Of a stretch of 64,000 nt of DNA, positions 34,009 through 42,333 are shown piece after piece (the stretch's first letter is position 1; the number at the start of each line of letters is the position of its first letter). Origin of the DNA: Pseudomonas pharyngis (lineage in GTDB: Bacteria; Pseudomonadota; Gammaproteobacteria; Pseudomonadales; Pseudomonadaceae); assembly GCF_021602345.1 (NCBI RefSeq), contig NZ_BQID01000012.1, forward strand, positions 62,001-126,000, in the 5' to 3' direction. The notes below the pieces were generated by a model that saw only the letters and a list, made by a program, of their open reading frames with translations, was not told the origin of the DNA and made no database searches. The translations under genes were made by a program, and so were the position numbers.

Positions 34009-34022
34009 TTGACCGCGATCAA
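34009..34022 (+). promoter_or_regulatory. Candidate ANR/FNR box
   Basis: TTGAC-CGCG-ATCAA matches the ANR consensus TTGAT-N4-ATCAA at 9 of 10 positions and starts 3 bp after the REP pair. It is centred about 28 bp before the reductase start codon, which is too close for class II activation of that gene unless translation begins downstream or the transcript is very short. It could instead serve the divergent ccoN. Motif evidence only. Confidence 0.4.
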
Positions 34023-34043
34023 AACTGATGAGGTAGCCGCTGC

Positions 34044-35717
34044 ATGTACCAGTACGATGATTACGACCGGGCGCTGGTGTTCGAGCGCGTTGCGCAGTTT
34101 CGCGATCAGGTCGAGCGCTTCATGGCCGGGGAGTTGAGCGACGAGGAATTCCTGCCGCTGCGCCTGCAAAACGGCCTGTATATGCAAAAGCACGCGTACA
34201 TGCTGCGGGTGGCGATTCCCTACGGCACTTTGAGCGCCGAGCAGATGCGCACACTGGCAAGCATCGCCCGGGACTACGACCGTGGTTACGGTCACTTCAC
34301 CACCCGGCAGAACATGCAGTTCAACTGGATCGAACTGCACGAGGTGCCGGACATTCTCGAGCGTCTGGCGCAGGTCAACATGCATGCGATCCAGACCTCG
34401 GGCAATTGCGTGCGCAACATCACCACCGAAGCCTTCGCCGGAGTCGCGGCGGACGAGTTGATCGACCCGCGTCCGCTGGCGGAGATCCTGCGGCAATGGT
34501 CGACGATCAACCCGGAATTCCTGTTTCTGCCGCGCAAGTTCAAGATCGCCATCTGCTCGGCGAAGCAGGATCGCGCGGCGATCATGATGCACGACATCGG
34601 CCTCTACCTTTACCCCGGCCGTGACGGTCAGATGCTGCTGCGGGTGATCGTCGGCGGCGGTCTGGGGCGCACGCCTATCCTTGGATTGCAGATCCGCGAC
34701 GGCCTGCCGTGGCAACACTTGCTGTCTTACGTCGAGGCGGTTTTGCGGGTCTACAACCGCCACGGCCGGCGCGACAACAAGTACAAGGCGCGGATCAAGA
34801 TTCTGGTCAAGGCGCTGGGCATCGAGGCGTTCGCCAAAGAGGTCGAGGAGGAATGGCAACACCTCAAGGACGGCCCGGCGCAGTTGACCGAAGATGAATA
34901 CCAGCGGGTCGCCAGTGCTTTCGTGCCGCCGAGCTACCAAGCGCTGGCGGGCACCGATCTGGATTTCGGCACGCACCTGGCGGAGAAACCGGCGTTCGCC
35001 CGTTGGGTCGCGCGCAACGTTCAGCCGCACAAAGTGCCGGGCTATACCAGCGTCGTGCTGTCGACCAAACCGGGCCTGGCCTCGCCGCCGGGGGACGTCA
35101 CCGATGCGCAGATGCAGGCCGTGGCCGAGTGGTCCGAGCGCTTCGGTTTCGGCGAAATCCGCATCGCCCACGAGCAGAACATCGTCCTGCCGGATGTGCC
35201 CAAGTCCGAGCTGTATGCGTTGTGGCAACTGGCGAAAGAGCACGGGCTGGGCGCCGCCAACGTCGGCCTGCTGACCGACATCATTGCCTGCCCCGGCGGT
35301 GATTTCTGTGCGCTGGCCAACGCCAAGTCGATCCCGATTGCCCAGGCGATTCAGGCGCGGTTCGACAACCTCGATTACCTACACGACGTCGGTGACATCA
35401 GCCTGAACATTTCCGGCTGCATGAACGCCTGCGGCCATCACCACATCGGCAACATCGGGATTCTCGGCGTCGATAAAAACGGCAGCGAGTGGTACCAGAT
35501 CACCCTCGGCGGGGCGCAGGGCAAGAACAGCGCACTGGGCAAGGTCATCGGCCCGTCGTTCAGCGCCGCCGAAGTGCCGCAGGTGATCGAGCGGATCATC
35601 GGCACCTTCGTGCGTTATCGCGAAGCTGAAGAATTGTTCGTCGATACCGTGGCGCGCATCGGACTGGAGCCGTTCAAGGAGCGGGTCTACCCGAAAGCGT
35701 TGGAGGCCTCGGTATGA
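34044..35717 (+). CDS. Sirohaem-dependent nitrite/sulfite reductase
   Basis: The 557-residue protein has two ferredoxin-like half-domains. The N-terminal one includes YGTLSAEQMRTLASIARDYD and GHFTTRQNMQFNWI. The C-terminal sirohaem/4Fe-4S site has IACPGGDFCALANAKS and ISGCMNACGHHHIGNIGILG, giving the C-x5-C and C-x3-C ligand pairs. It reduces nitrite or sulfite with six electrons. A DUF934 gene overlaps its stop by 4 bp. In P. aeruginosa the equivalent pair (PA4130/PA4129) belongs to a cyanide- and ANR-responsive cluster with ccoN4. Which of sulfite or nitrite is the true substrate is not decided. Confidence 0.9.
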   Translation: MYQYDDYDRALVFERVAQFRDQVERFMAGELSDEEFLPLRLQNGLYMQKHAYMLRVAIPYGTLSAEQMRTLASIARDYDRGYGHFTTRQNMQFNWIELHEVPDILERLAQVNMHAIQTSGNCVRNITTEAFAGVAADELIDPRPLAEILRQWSTINPEFLFLPRKFKIAICSAKQDRAAIMMHDIGLYLYPGRDGQMLLRVIVGGGLGRTPILGLQIRDGLPWQHLLSYVEAVLRVYNRHGRRDNKYKARIKILVKALGIEAFAKEVEEEWQHLKDGPAQLTEDEYQRVASAFVPPSYQALAGTDLDFGTHLAEKPAFARWVARNVQPHKVPGYTSVVLSTKPGLASPPGDVTDAQMQAVAEWSERFGFGEIRIAHEQNIVLPDVPKSELYALWQLAKEHGLGAANVGLLTDIIACPGGDFCALANAKSIPIAQAIQARFDNLDYLHDVGDISLNISGCMNACGHHHIGNIGILGVDKNGSEWYQITLGGAQGKNSALGKVIGPSFSAAEVPQVIERIIGTFVRYREAEELFVDTVARIGLEPFKERVYPKALEASV

Positions 35718-36193
35718 ACAATCTGCTGCGGATGGAGGCGAGTGGGGCGCGGATCGTGCTCGATGATCCATGGACGCTGATCCGCTCGCCTGAAACAGAG
35801 CCCAGCGCCGGGATGTTGATTCTGCCGCTGGCCCACTGGCTCGAATCGCCCTCGACCCATGCGGTCTGGCTCGGCCCGGACGACGGCGTCGAAAGCCTGC
35901 TGCCATGGCTGAGCTCGCTGCCACTGATCGCCCTCGACTTCCCGAGCTTTCGCGACGGCCGCGCCTACAGCCAGGCCTATCTGCTGCGCAGTCGTTTCGG
36001 CTGGAAAGGCGAGTTGCGGGCGATTGGCGACGTGCTGCGCGACCAGCTCAGCCACATGCGCCAGTGCGGTTTCGACAGCTTCGCCGTGCGCGAGGACAAG
36101 TCCGCCGAAGATGCGCTCAAGGGCCTGGCCGGGATGAGCGTGGTGTACGGGCGCTCGGTGATCGAGCCGCGACCGTTGTTCCGGCGCCGGTGA
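35714..36193 (+). CDS. DUF934 protein, partner of the sirohaem reductase
   Basis: The 159-residue protein shows the DUF934 core: LIALDFPSFRDGRAYSQAYL, LLRSRFGWKGELRAIGDVLR and DQLSHMRQCGFDSFAVRED. DUF934 genes almost always follow a sirohaem sulfite/nitrite reductase; here the ATG overlaps the reductase stop (ATGA). Its biochemical function is not established; an electron-transfer or assembly helper has been suggested from linkage. There is no signal peptide, so it acts in the cytoplasm with the reductase. Confidence 0.9.
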   Translation: MNNLLRMEASGARIVLDDPWTLIRSPETEPSAGMLILPLAHWLESPSTHAVWLGPDDGVESLLPWLSSLPLIALDFPSFRDGRAYSQAYLLRSRFGWKGELRAIGDVLRDQLSHMRQCGFDSFAVREDKSAEDALKGLAGMSVVYGRSVIEPRPLFRRR

Positions 36194-36322
36194 TGCAGGG
36201 GAAACCCTTAGAACCCTGATGAATCGGGGATTTTTCCTTGGGTCGATGGTGGCCTTTTGGTAGAGTCCCCGTCGCCAGCGGGTTTTCGGCTGGACGACGG
36301 AACGAAGAAGGGAGTCTGATCA

Positions 36323-37297
36323 GTGAGTCCGGGCAAAAAAATTCTGGGCATCACCGCGTTGCTGCTGATGGTGACGCTGTGGGCCGGTTACATCTATGTA
36401 TTCAACGAAAACCGTGGCGGTCAGCTCGGTGGTGTCGGCGAAAGCACCGCCTGGTGCGGCACGCCGCCGAACACCGAAGCGGCGCTGCTGGGCAAGGATC
36501 AACTGACCCTGCGCATCACCAACAACCTGCGCGGCGAGTTCATGCTCAGCGGCGCGGTGGTGGTCTCCGAGCGCACCTTCAACCGCTACGACCTGGGCCG
36601 CAACGAACTGCGACTGCGCCTGGAACCGTTGCAGTGGTCGTTTGGCGTCACGCCGATCTTCCTCGAACAGGTGAAAGTCCTGCCCCTGAGCCGCAACCTC
36701 GCCTCGACCGACAAGAGCGCGTTCGCCGAACTCGAATCGCGGCCGATCAGCGTCCAGGGCCGGGTCACCGAGTTTCCTTTCGACACCTATCGCTACGGCT
36801 ACAAGCCAGTCCTGTATTACCTCAAGGGTAGCGAGCGCATCGACCTGCGCTTCAAGAACATCACCACGCTGATGGAGATGTCCAACACCTTCACGCCGAT
36901 CCAGAAGTACAACCGCGCCGACTACATCAACGAGAAAAACTCGATGATCCGCGACGAGGACTACAAGGCCTACGGCCCCCACGAATGCGCGTTCAGCGTC
37001 GAGCGCAAAGGCTCGTTCAAGGTCGTGGTGCTGTTGATGCTGCTGGTGCTGTGCCTGCCGTTGCTGCTGGTGTTCTACCGCGATGAGCCGGGGATCGACT
37101 TCCTTGCCACGCTGGTGGGGATTGGCGTAGTGCGCACGGTGCTGGTGGGGCCGGTGCAGGATTTCCAGCTGTACAACATTGATTTTCTGTTCGGTGCGGC
37201 GATTTTGCTGGTGGGCACGGTGTCGCTGATCAAGGCGATGCGGGCCAACAGTCGGCGGGAGATGGCGTTGAGGAGTGGGGAGACTTCGAGCTGGTAG
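36323..37297 (+). CDS. Membrane protein with large periplasmic domain (DUF4436-like layout)
   Basis: The 324-residue protein has an N-terminal membrane helix (ILGITALLLMVTLWAGYIYV), a roughly 190-residue extracytoplasmic beta-rich domain (with LTLRITNNLRGEFMLSGAVV and ISVQGRVTEFPFDTYRYGYK), and three C-terminal helices (VVLLMLLVLCLPLLLVFY, FLATLVGIGVVRTVLVG, FLFGAAILLVGTVSLI). This layout and the PFDTYRY-type motif recall DUF4436, a family without known function. The start is GTG 36323, with AAGGGAG upstream. It stands alone; a 27-bp inverted repeat follows its stop. Confidence 0.65.
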   Translation: MSPGKKILGITALLLMVTLWAGYIYVFNENRGGQLGGVGESTAWCGTPPNTEAALLGKDQLTLRITNNLRGEFMLSGAVVVSERTFNRYDLGRNELRLRLEPLQWSFGVTPIFLEQVKVLPLSRNLASTDKSAFAELESRPISVQGRVTEFPFDTYRYGYKPVLYYLKGSERIDLRFKNITTLMEMSNTFTPIQKYNRADYINEKNSMIRDEDYKAYGPHECAFSVERKGSFKVVVLLMLLVLCLPLLLVFYRDEPGIDFLATLVGIGVVRTVLVGPVQDFQLYNIDFLFGAAILLVGTVSLIKAMRANSRREMALRSGETSSW

Positions 37298-37321
37298 AAG
37301 AAAGCCTTGAGCGCCTGTGAT

Positions 37322-37348
37322 GGTCCGGACCTTTCAAAGGTCCGGACC
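37322..37348. repeat. 27-bp near-perfect palindrome
   Basis: GGTCCGGACCTTT, one central C, then the exact complement. It sits 24 bp after a rightward gene and about 100 bp before the next. There is no T tract directly behind it, so it could be a factor-independent stem without a tail, a transcript-stabilising stem, or an operator. Confidence 0.7.
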
Positions 37349-37453
37349 CGACGTTGCGCAATGTTGGGGTTTCTGAACGCAAACGGCGCGAATTTAGCTA
37401 TACCTGTAACTCCCCCGACGCAATAAATTCGGCCTTCCGACAGGAGTTACAGC

Positions 37454-38125
37454 ATGAAGCTAGCCGTAATGATGAGCACCCTGTGCATTGCCACGCTGGG
37501 CGTGGTGGGTTGCTCCAGCAAAACCGTCGCACCCGACGAGTACTCAGGCTTCCTCAAGGACTACAGCCAGTTGAGGGAGGCCAAATCCCCGTCGGGGGCC
37601 GAAGTGATGCGCTGGATCGACCCGAAAGTCGACATCGGCAAATTCACCAGCTTCTACGTCGAACCGACCCAGCTCTATCCCAAACCGCAACCTACCGTGA
37701 AGATTCCGCAGCAGACCCTTAACGGCATCACCAGCTATTACGATCAGGCGCTCAAGCGTGAACTGGGTAAATCCCTGCCACTGGCTTCAGGCCCCGGGCC
37801 TGGTGTGATCGTGGTACGCGCGGCGATCACCGCCGTGAGCAGCAAGACCGAAGGCCTGCATGCCTATGAAGTGATTCCGGTGGCATTGGTGGCGGCAGCG
37901 GTCAGTACCGCCAGCGGCATTCGTGATCAGGAAACCACGCTGGCGACCGAGGCGGTGTTCCTCGATGGCGGCACCAACAAGGTGGCGGCGCAGGTGGTGC
38001 GCAAAGGCACCGGCAAACCGCTGGAAAACGATTCGCAGGTGATGAAGGCCGATGACGTGAAAAGCGTGATCGATGGCTGGGCGGCGGATCTGCATCAGTC
38101 CTACCTCAAGCTCAAGGCCAAGTAA
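37454..38125 (+). CDS. DUF3313 lipoprotein
   Basis: The 223-residue protein has a lipoprotein signal with the lipobox GVVGC. The DUF3313 core follows: YSGFLKDYSQLREAKSP, then FTSFYVEPTQLYPKPQ, and a C-terminal VIDGWAADLHQSYLKL. Members are outer-membrane lipoproteins of unknown function; in some species they are starvation or biofilm linked. GACAGGAG precedes the ATG. It is single, with a convergent DUF3829-like gene behind it and a shared hairpin at 38132-38165. Confidence 0.85.
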   Translation: MKLAVMMSTLCIATLGVVGCSSKTVAPDEYSGFLKDYSQLREAKSPSGAEVMRWIDPKVDIGKFTSFYVEPTQLYPKPQPTVKIPQQTLNGITSYYDQALKRELGKSLPLASGPGPGVIVVRAAITAVSSKTEGLHAYEVIPVALVAAAVSTASGIRDQETTLATEAVFLDGGTNKVAAQVVRKGTGKPLENDSQVMKADDVKSVIDGWAADLHQSYLKLKAK

Positions 38126-38131
38126 GACCGG

Positions 38132-38165
38132 CACGCCGGGTCGCCTCTGAGGACGATCCGGCGTG
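38132..38165. terminator. Hairpin between convergent genes
   Basis: CACGCCGG (38132-38139) pairs with CCGGCGTG (38158-38165) across an 18-base loop. It begins 7 bp after the DUF3313 stop and ends 10 bp before the stop of the reverse-strand gene. The T tail is weak, so it is a possible bidirectional terminator. Confidence 0.5.
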
Positions 38166-38174
38166 TGCACTGCG

Positions 38175-39170
38175 TCAGAAGCTGGCGCGGGCCAGGCGGT
38201 TGTAATGGCTGAGCAAGCCGTCGTAACGGCGGGTCACGGCATAGTAGTCCTCGCTCAAACGCTCGGGCTTGGCGTGGTTCTGCCAGTCGGCTTGCAGGGT
38301 GTTCAATGCTTCGAGATAGTTTTGCCCCGGCTCGCCGATGCGCAGCCACAGGTCCCGTGCGGCATCGGTCTTGTTCTGGAATCCACCCGTACGTGGTGCG
38401 AGGTAGGGTTCGCGACGGTTCCACGCCTGTTGCAGCTTTGCGGTGGTGTCGGCCAGCAATTTCGGAGTGAGGGTGCGGTTTTTCATCGCTTCGTCGAGCG
38501 CGTCGACGGTCTCCCGCGCCTGAATCATGTACGCCAGCAAATCCCAATGAATGTCCCTGCCCAGACGCGCTTCGATCAGTTTGAGCTGTTCGGCACGTTG
38601 CGCGGCGTCGAGCGACATCAGGCTTTGCCGCAGAGCGGTCGAGGCGCCGATGTACTCCTGTGACACACGCTCGATGGCAGCGAGTTCTCCAGAGGAGGGC
38701 TGTTGTGATCCGGAGATGAAGCTCGCCTCTCGGTAAAAACGCGTGGGGGCAATGGTGGTCGTGACGTGACTCAGCGCCCGGACGTACTCGTTCGCCTGTC
38801 GCGCCAGTTCAGGCTGCCAGGCCAACAGTTCGAGTTTTTCCGTGAGGTCCTGACCGCAGACATCGCGCTGAATGTCTCGCACATTGAACGCGTCGCTGTC
38901 GTCGAAATCATTGAGACTCTTCAACCAGCGCTGGTCGCGGGGCAAGGGCGGTTGAGGGTTCTTGTAGCGGTCGTAGGCCACTCGCCATTGCACGTCGATC
39001 CGGTTGACGCAGGCGATCACCGGGCTCAGCGCATTGGCCTGGGCGGTGATCGGCGCATCGCGCCCGTCCAGCCAGAGATCGAGCTGGAGGAAAGGGCGTG
39101 TCGCGCCCGTCAGCCCCATGATCACCAGCGCGAAGAAGATCCCGACGCAAAACATCACTCTGGTGGTCAT
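38175..39170 (-). CDS. DUF3829-like (YiiG-type) protein with N-terminal membrane segment
   Basis: The 331-residue protein has an N-terminal signal or anchor (MTTRVMFCVGIFFALVIMGL) and then an all-helical extracytoplasmic domain, with ALSPVIACVNRIDVQWRVAY and a late LGRDIHWDLLAYMIQARETV. This resembles YiiG/DUF3829 proteins, whose function is unknown. AAGGAGG lies 8 bp before ATG 39170. The ATG overlaps the stop of the upstream J-domain gene by 4 bp (ATGA), so the pair is translationally coupled and probably works together. Confidence 0.7.
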   Translation of the reverse strand: MTTRVMFCVGIFFALVIMGLTGATRPFLQLDLWLDGRDAPITAQANALSPVIACVNRIDVQWRVAYDRYKNPQPPLPRDQRWLKSLNDFDDSDAFNVRDIQRDVCGQDLTEKLELLAWQPELARQANEYVRALSHVTTTIAPTRFYREASFISGSQQPSSGELAAIERVSQEYIGASTALRQSLMSLDAAQRAEQLKLIEARLGRDIHWDLLAYMIQARETVDALDEAMKNRTLTPKLLADTTAKLQQAWNRREPYLAPRTGGFQNKTDAARDLWLRIGEPGQNYLEALNTLQADWQNHAKPERLSEDYYAVTRRYDGLLSHYNRLARASF

Positions 39171-40813
39171 GGGCGCGCCTCCTTGCCGTACCACTGTTCA
39201 TCGGTGGCCGGTGCGCTGCATTCGGCGGTGGTGGCCGGCAAGCGGCTGCACAAACGTTCGGTCCAGGGTTGCAGGCCCTGATTGCGATTGACCGTGCCTT
39301 GGCTGGCGACCACTTTGAATACGCCGAGCACGAGGGCCAGCACCAGAATTCCGAGGATCGTCACGCCGACTTTCACGGCAGGTTGGTTCTCTTCCCAGGA
39401 CACCCGTGGCCTGGACTGCCAGCGCCGCACCAGTCCGAAGGTCGCCAGGGTCAAGGCATACACCCCGCCGGCAATCGGGCCGAAAAACCAGCTGAGCCCG
39501 GCCACCATCAACGCGCCGGGCACCAGGTCGCGCAACACGCCGAACGGCGGCGAGTCTTTGAGAGCACCGGGGCAAAGGCTTGCACTGAGCCGGTCATCCA
39601 GCCGCCATACACGATGAGCAACGTTGTGCACCAACCAATTGAGCCCGGCCACGATCACGCCGAACACCACGGTCGAGATCATGACGATATTGATCAGCCC
39701 GCTGAGGCGCAGGCCCAGCGGAATGTAATGGGTGAACGAGCCGATCAGGCAGGCCAGCACAACGCCCACATACGTCGGCCAGTCATTAAAGCTCAGTTCC
39801 CAGCTTTGCCAGAAAAACGCCGTGCCGCCGGGCATCTGCGCGCAGACCTTGGGGTGATTGGCGTACAGCTCAGAGCTCAGTTTCCGGCACTGCGCCCAGT
39901 CTTCTTCGCGCAGGCGTCGGGCCAGTGCGCGGCGGGCGCTGAACGAGCCGGTGCCCAGCAGCAGGCGGGCGGCGCGGTGTTCGGGGGTGGCGGCGGGCTC
40001 CGTGGCCAGTTGTTGCTGGTGAGCCAGGAAAAGCGGCGCATTTTGTCGAGCCAGCAGGCGTTGCCATTCGCCGTCAGGGCAGGGATTTCCCGTGCAGCCG
40101 TGCCAGCCTTGACCGGCGCGCACCCGTTCGAAAATCTCGGGAGACCAGACCGGGGCATCCAGCAGTAAATGGCTGAGCATCCGGTTGAACCATTCCTGTT
40201 GCAGTGCAATCGCGAGCCAGTTGTGCTCCCCGCAACGCTCGTAGGCCTGGAGGAAACCTTCAACGTCTTCGCGTTCAAGGGCATCGTGCATCGGTTGCAC
40301 AATGCGCGCGCGTTGTCGATCCAGCAACAGGTCTATCGATATGTGGTCGAGTTCGAGGCGTTGCCAGGCGCTGAACCAGAAGAAAGTCGGGATGGCCCAT
40401 TCCACCAGCGTCTGCGAAGTCTCGGGGTGTTCAATGCAATGATGCAGCACCGTGTCTTCGAAGAAATGCGCGCAACCCTGTTCGAGGGTGACGGCATGGC
40501 GATGATTCAGCTCTTCAACGCTGAGCCCGTCCAGCGAACGGGTCGCCAGTTGCAGGGCATCGACCTCGACCACGGTCAGGCCGCTCAGGTCCCAGGATTC
40601 TTTAATACCCTGTTCCTGCTCTTCATCCTGATTCTGCTCGTGATACTGCTGCCATTCCTTGTAGGCCAGCGCCTGCTCATAAGCATCGCGCAGCCGCTGG
40701 AAACCCTCGGGGTCGTCGTCGGGGCGGGTCTGTTTGAGCAGGACGGCATATTGGCGTTTGATGGTGCGCACATCGGCGTCGGCCGACAGGCCAAGGACGG
40801 TCCAGCAACTCAT
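39167..40813 (-). CDS. J-domain-like membrane protein with altered HPD motif
   Basis: The 548-residue protein starts with a J-domain (about 1-60: CWTVLGLSADADVRTIKRQY, then AYEQALAYKEWQQYHEQ). The essential HPD tripeptide reads RPD (LLKQTRPDDDPEGF). A roughly 250-residue helical middle follows, then at least four membrane helices (for example VGVVLACLIGSFTHYIPLGL and LVPGALMVAGLSWFFGPIAG) and a short periplasmic tail. E. coli DjlB/DjlC, partners of the Hsp70 HscC, share this R-type motif. No hsp70 gene is nearby. Coupled to the DUF3829-like gene. Confidence 0.78.
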   Translation of the reverse strand: MSCWTVLGLSADADVRTIKRQYAVLLKQTRPDDDPEGFQRLRDAYEQALAYKEWQQYHEQNQDEEQEQGIKESWDLSGLTVVEVDALQLATRSLDGLSVEELNHRHAVTLEQGCAHFFEDTVLHHCIEHPETSQTLVEWAIPTFFWFSAWQRLELDHISIDLLLDRQRARIVQPMHDALEREDVEGFLQAYERCGEHNWLAIALQQEWFNRMLSHLLLDAPVWSPEIFERVRAGQGWHGCTGNPCPDGEWQRLLARQNAPLFLAHQQQLATEPAATPEHRAARLLLGTGSFSARRALARRLREEDWAQCRKLSSELYANHPKVCAQMPGGTAFFWQSWELSFNDWPTYVGVVLACLIGSFTHYIPLGLRLSGLINIVMISTVVFGVIVAGLNWLVHNVAHRVWRLDDRLSASLCPGALKDSPPFGVLRDLVPGALMVAGLSWFFGPIAGGVYALTLATFGLVRRWQSRPRVSWEENQPAVKVGVTILGILVLALVLGVFKVVASQGTVNRNQGLQPWTERLCSRLPATTAECSAPATDEQWYGKEARP

Positions 40814-40961
40814 TGCGATGACAACTCCATAAAAAACGCGACGCGATCCAGTGGTGGCATTGTGATGTTGCGCACCCTACCTGTTTCGCGTCGAAAAGTC
40901 CCCGTGTCTCGCTCAGTCGTCACCGGCCTTACGGAAATGCTGACGTGCTCGATTCGGGGCT

Positions 40962-41387
40962 TCAGTGTTTTTTGGCTTGCTCGCGTATGCGTTCTTCCTG
41001 CTCGCGCAGTTCCGGGGTGAACTCGGCGCCGAAATCTTCCGCGCTGAACACTTGGCGAATCTCGATTTCCGATTCAGTGCCCGGCATGGGATTCGGGCAG
41101 CGCTTGACCCACTCGATGGCTTCCTCTTTGGACTTGACGTCCCAGATCCAGTAGCCGGCGATCAGCTCTTTGGTCTCGGCAAACGGGCCGTCGATCACGC
41201 TACGTTTTTCGCCACTGAAACGTACGCGGGCGCCTTTGCTGCTGGGGTGCAAACCGTCGGCTGAAACCAGGATGCCGGCCTTGGCCAATTCTTCGTTGTA
41301 GTTGCCCATGTCGGTCAGCAACTGTTCGCTGGGCATCACGCCGGCTTCGGAATCGTGGCTGGCTTTGACAATGATCATGAAGCGCAT
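40962..41387 (-). CDS. YciI/DGPF-family protein
   Basis: The 141-residue protein shows the YCII-related fold with MRFMIIVKASHDSEAG, the ELAKAGILVSADGLHPSSKG segment, the DGPFAETKELIAGYWIWDVK block that gives the DGPF name, and EAIEWVKRCPNPMPGTESEIEIR. These small dimeric proteins resemble dehydrochlorinase-like ferredoxin folds and often occur near ECF sigma factors. No sigma gene is adjacent here. Function is unknown. It is a single gene, divergent from tpx. Confidence 0.88.
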   Translation of the reverse strand: MRFMIIVKASHDSEAGVMPSEQLLTDMGNYNEELAKAGILVSADGLHPSSKGARVRFSGEKRSVIDGPFAETKELIAGYWIWDVKSKEEAIEWVKRCPNPMPGTESEIEIRQVFSAEDFGAEFTPELREQEERIREQAKKH

Positions 41388-41657
41388 GGTGTTTCTCCGC
41401 AGGTGAGTGGGGGATTCATGGCTTAGTCGAACGGCCGGGGTCTTAATCGACAGGTCGTTAAAGAAAAGATGCAGACTCGTGTTTTAACAAGCATCACCCT
41501 CATTGAGAGCGGGGACTTGGAGGGACTGGAGAGCGTGTATCCAGTTTTGTGTGCCAGCACATGACAATTTCAGTCCAGGCATAGGTCGTCGGACAATTTC
41601 GTGGTTAACTTCTGCCTCTTGCATGCTTTCCCAACAACGTTAAGAAGGACTCCGTTC

Positions 41658-42158
41658 ATGGCTCAAGTCACGCTCAAAGGCAACCCGGTTCAAGTCAACG
41701 GCCAACTGCCACAAGCCGGTTCCAAGGCGCCAGCCTTTTCCCTGGTAGCCGGCAATCTGTCCGACGTCACCCTGAAAGACTTCGCCGGCAAGCGCAAAGT
41801 GCTGAACATTTTCCCAAGCGTCGACACCCCGACCTGCGCCACCTCCGTGCGCAAGTTCAACGCTCAAGCCAACGACATCAGCAACACCGTGGTGCTGTGC
41901 ATCTCGGCTGACCTGCCGTTCGCCCAGGCTCGCTTCTGCGGCGCCGAAGGCCTGGAGAACGTACAAAACCTGTCGACCCTGCGCGGCACCGAGTTCCTCG
42001 AGAACTACGGCGTGGCCATCTCTGACGGCCCGCTGAAAGGCCTGACCGCCCGTGCGGTGGTTGTACTGGACGAAAACGACAATGTCCTGCACAGCGAACT
42101 GGTCAAGGAAATTGCCGAAGAGCCTAACTACGAAGCGGCGCTGTCCGTTCTCAAGTAA
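41658..42158 (+). CDS. tpx: Thiol peroxidase
   Basis: The 166-residue protein is an atypical 2-Cys peroxiredoxin of the Tpx family. The peroxidatic cysteine lies in [17 protein letters not shown], the resolving cysteine in [12 protein letters not shown]. Length and the N-terminal [20 protein letters not shown] match the family closely. It reduces alkyl hydroperoxides and hydrogen peroxide using thioredoxin. AAGGAC precedes the ATG, and an intrinsic terminator follows at 42176. The gene is monocistronic. Confidence 0.96.
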   Translation: MAQVTLKGNPVQVNGQLPQAGSKAPAFSLVAGNLSDVTLKDFAGKRKVLNIFPSVDTPTCATSVRKFNAQANDISNTVVLCISADLPFAQARFCGAEGLENVQNLSTLRGTEFLENYGVAISDGPLKGLTARAVVVLDENDNVLHSELVKEIAEEPNYEAALSVLK

Positions 42159-42175
42159 GCGCTTTTACAATTGTT

Positions 42176-42203
42176 AACGGCCTGGCTCTGTCCAGGCCGT
42201 TTT
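42176..42203 (+). terminator. Intrinsic terminator of tpx
   Basis: AACGGCCTGG (42176-42185) pairs with CCAGGCCGTT (42192-42201) around a 6-base loop and is followed by TTC, 17 bp after the tpx stop. Confidence 0.9.
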
Positions 42204-42333
42204 CATTTGTGTATCAGTGTTTTGCCTCACACCTTGAAACGTAAGTGGAAGGTAAATTGCCGGTAAAGCTGCTTTGCTAAATCCCCACCAGTGCTTATCG
42301 TTCAGCCTCCCGTAAAAGAAGCCCACGCGCCCA

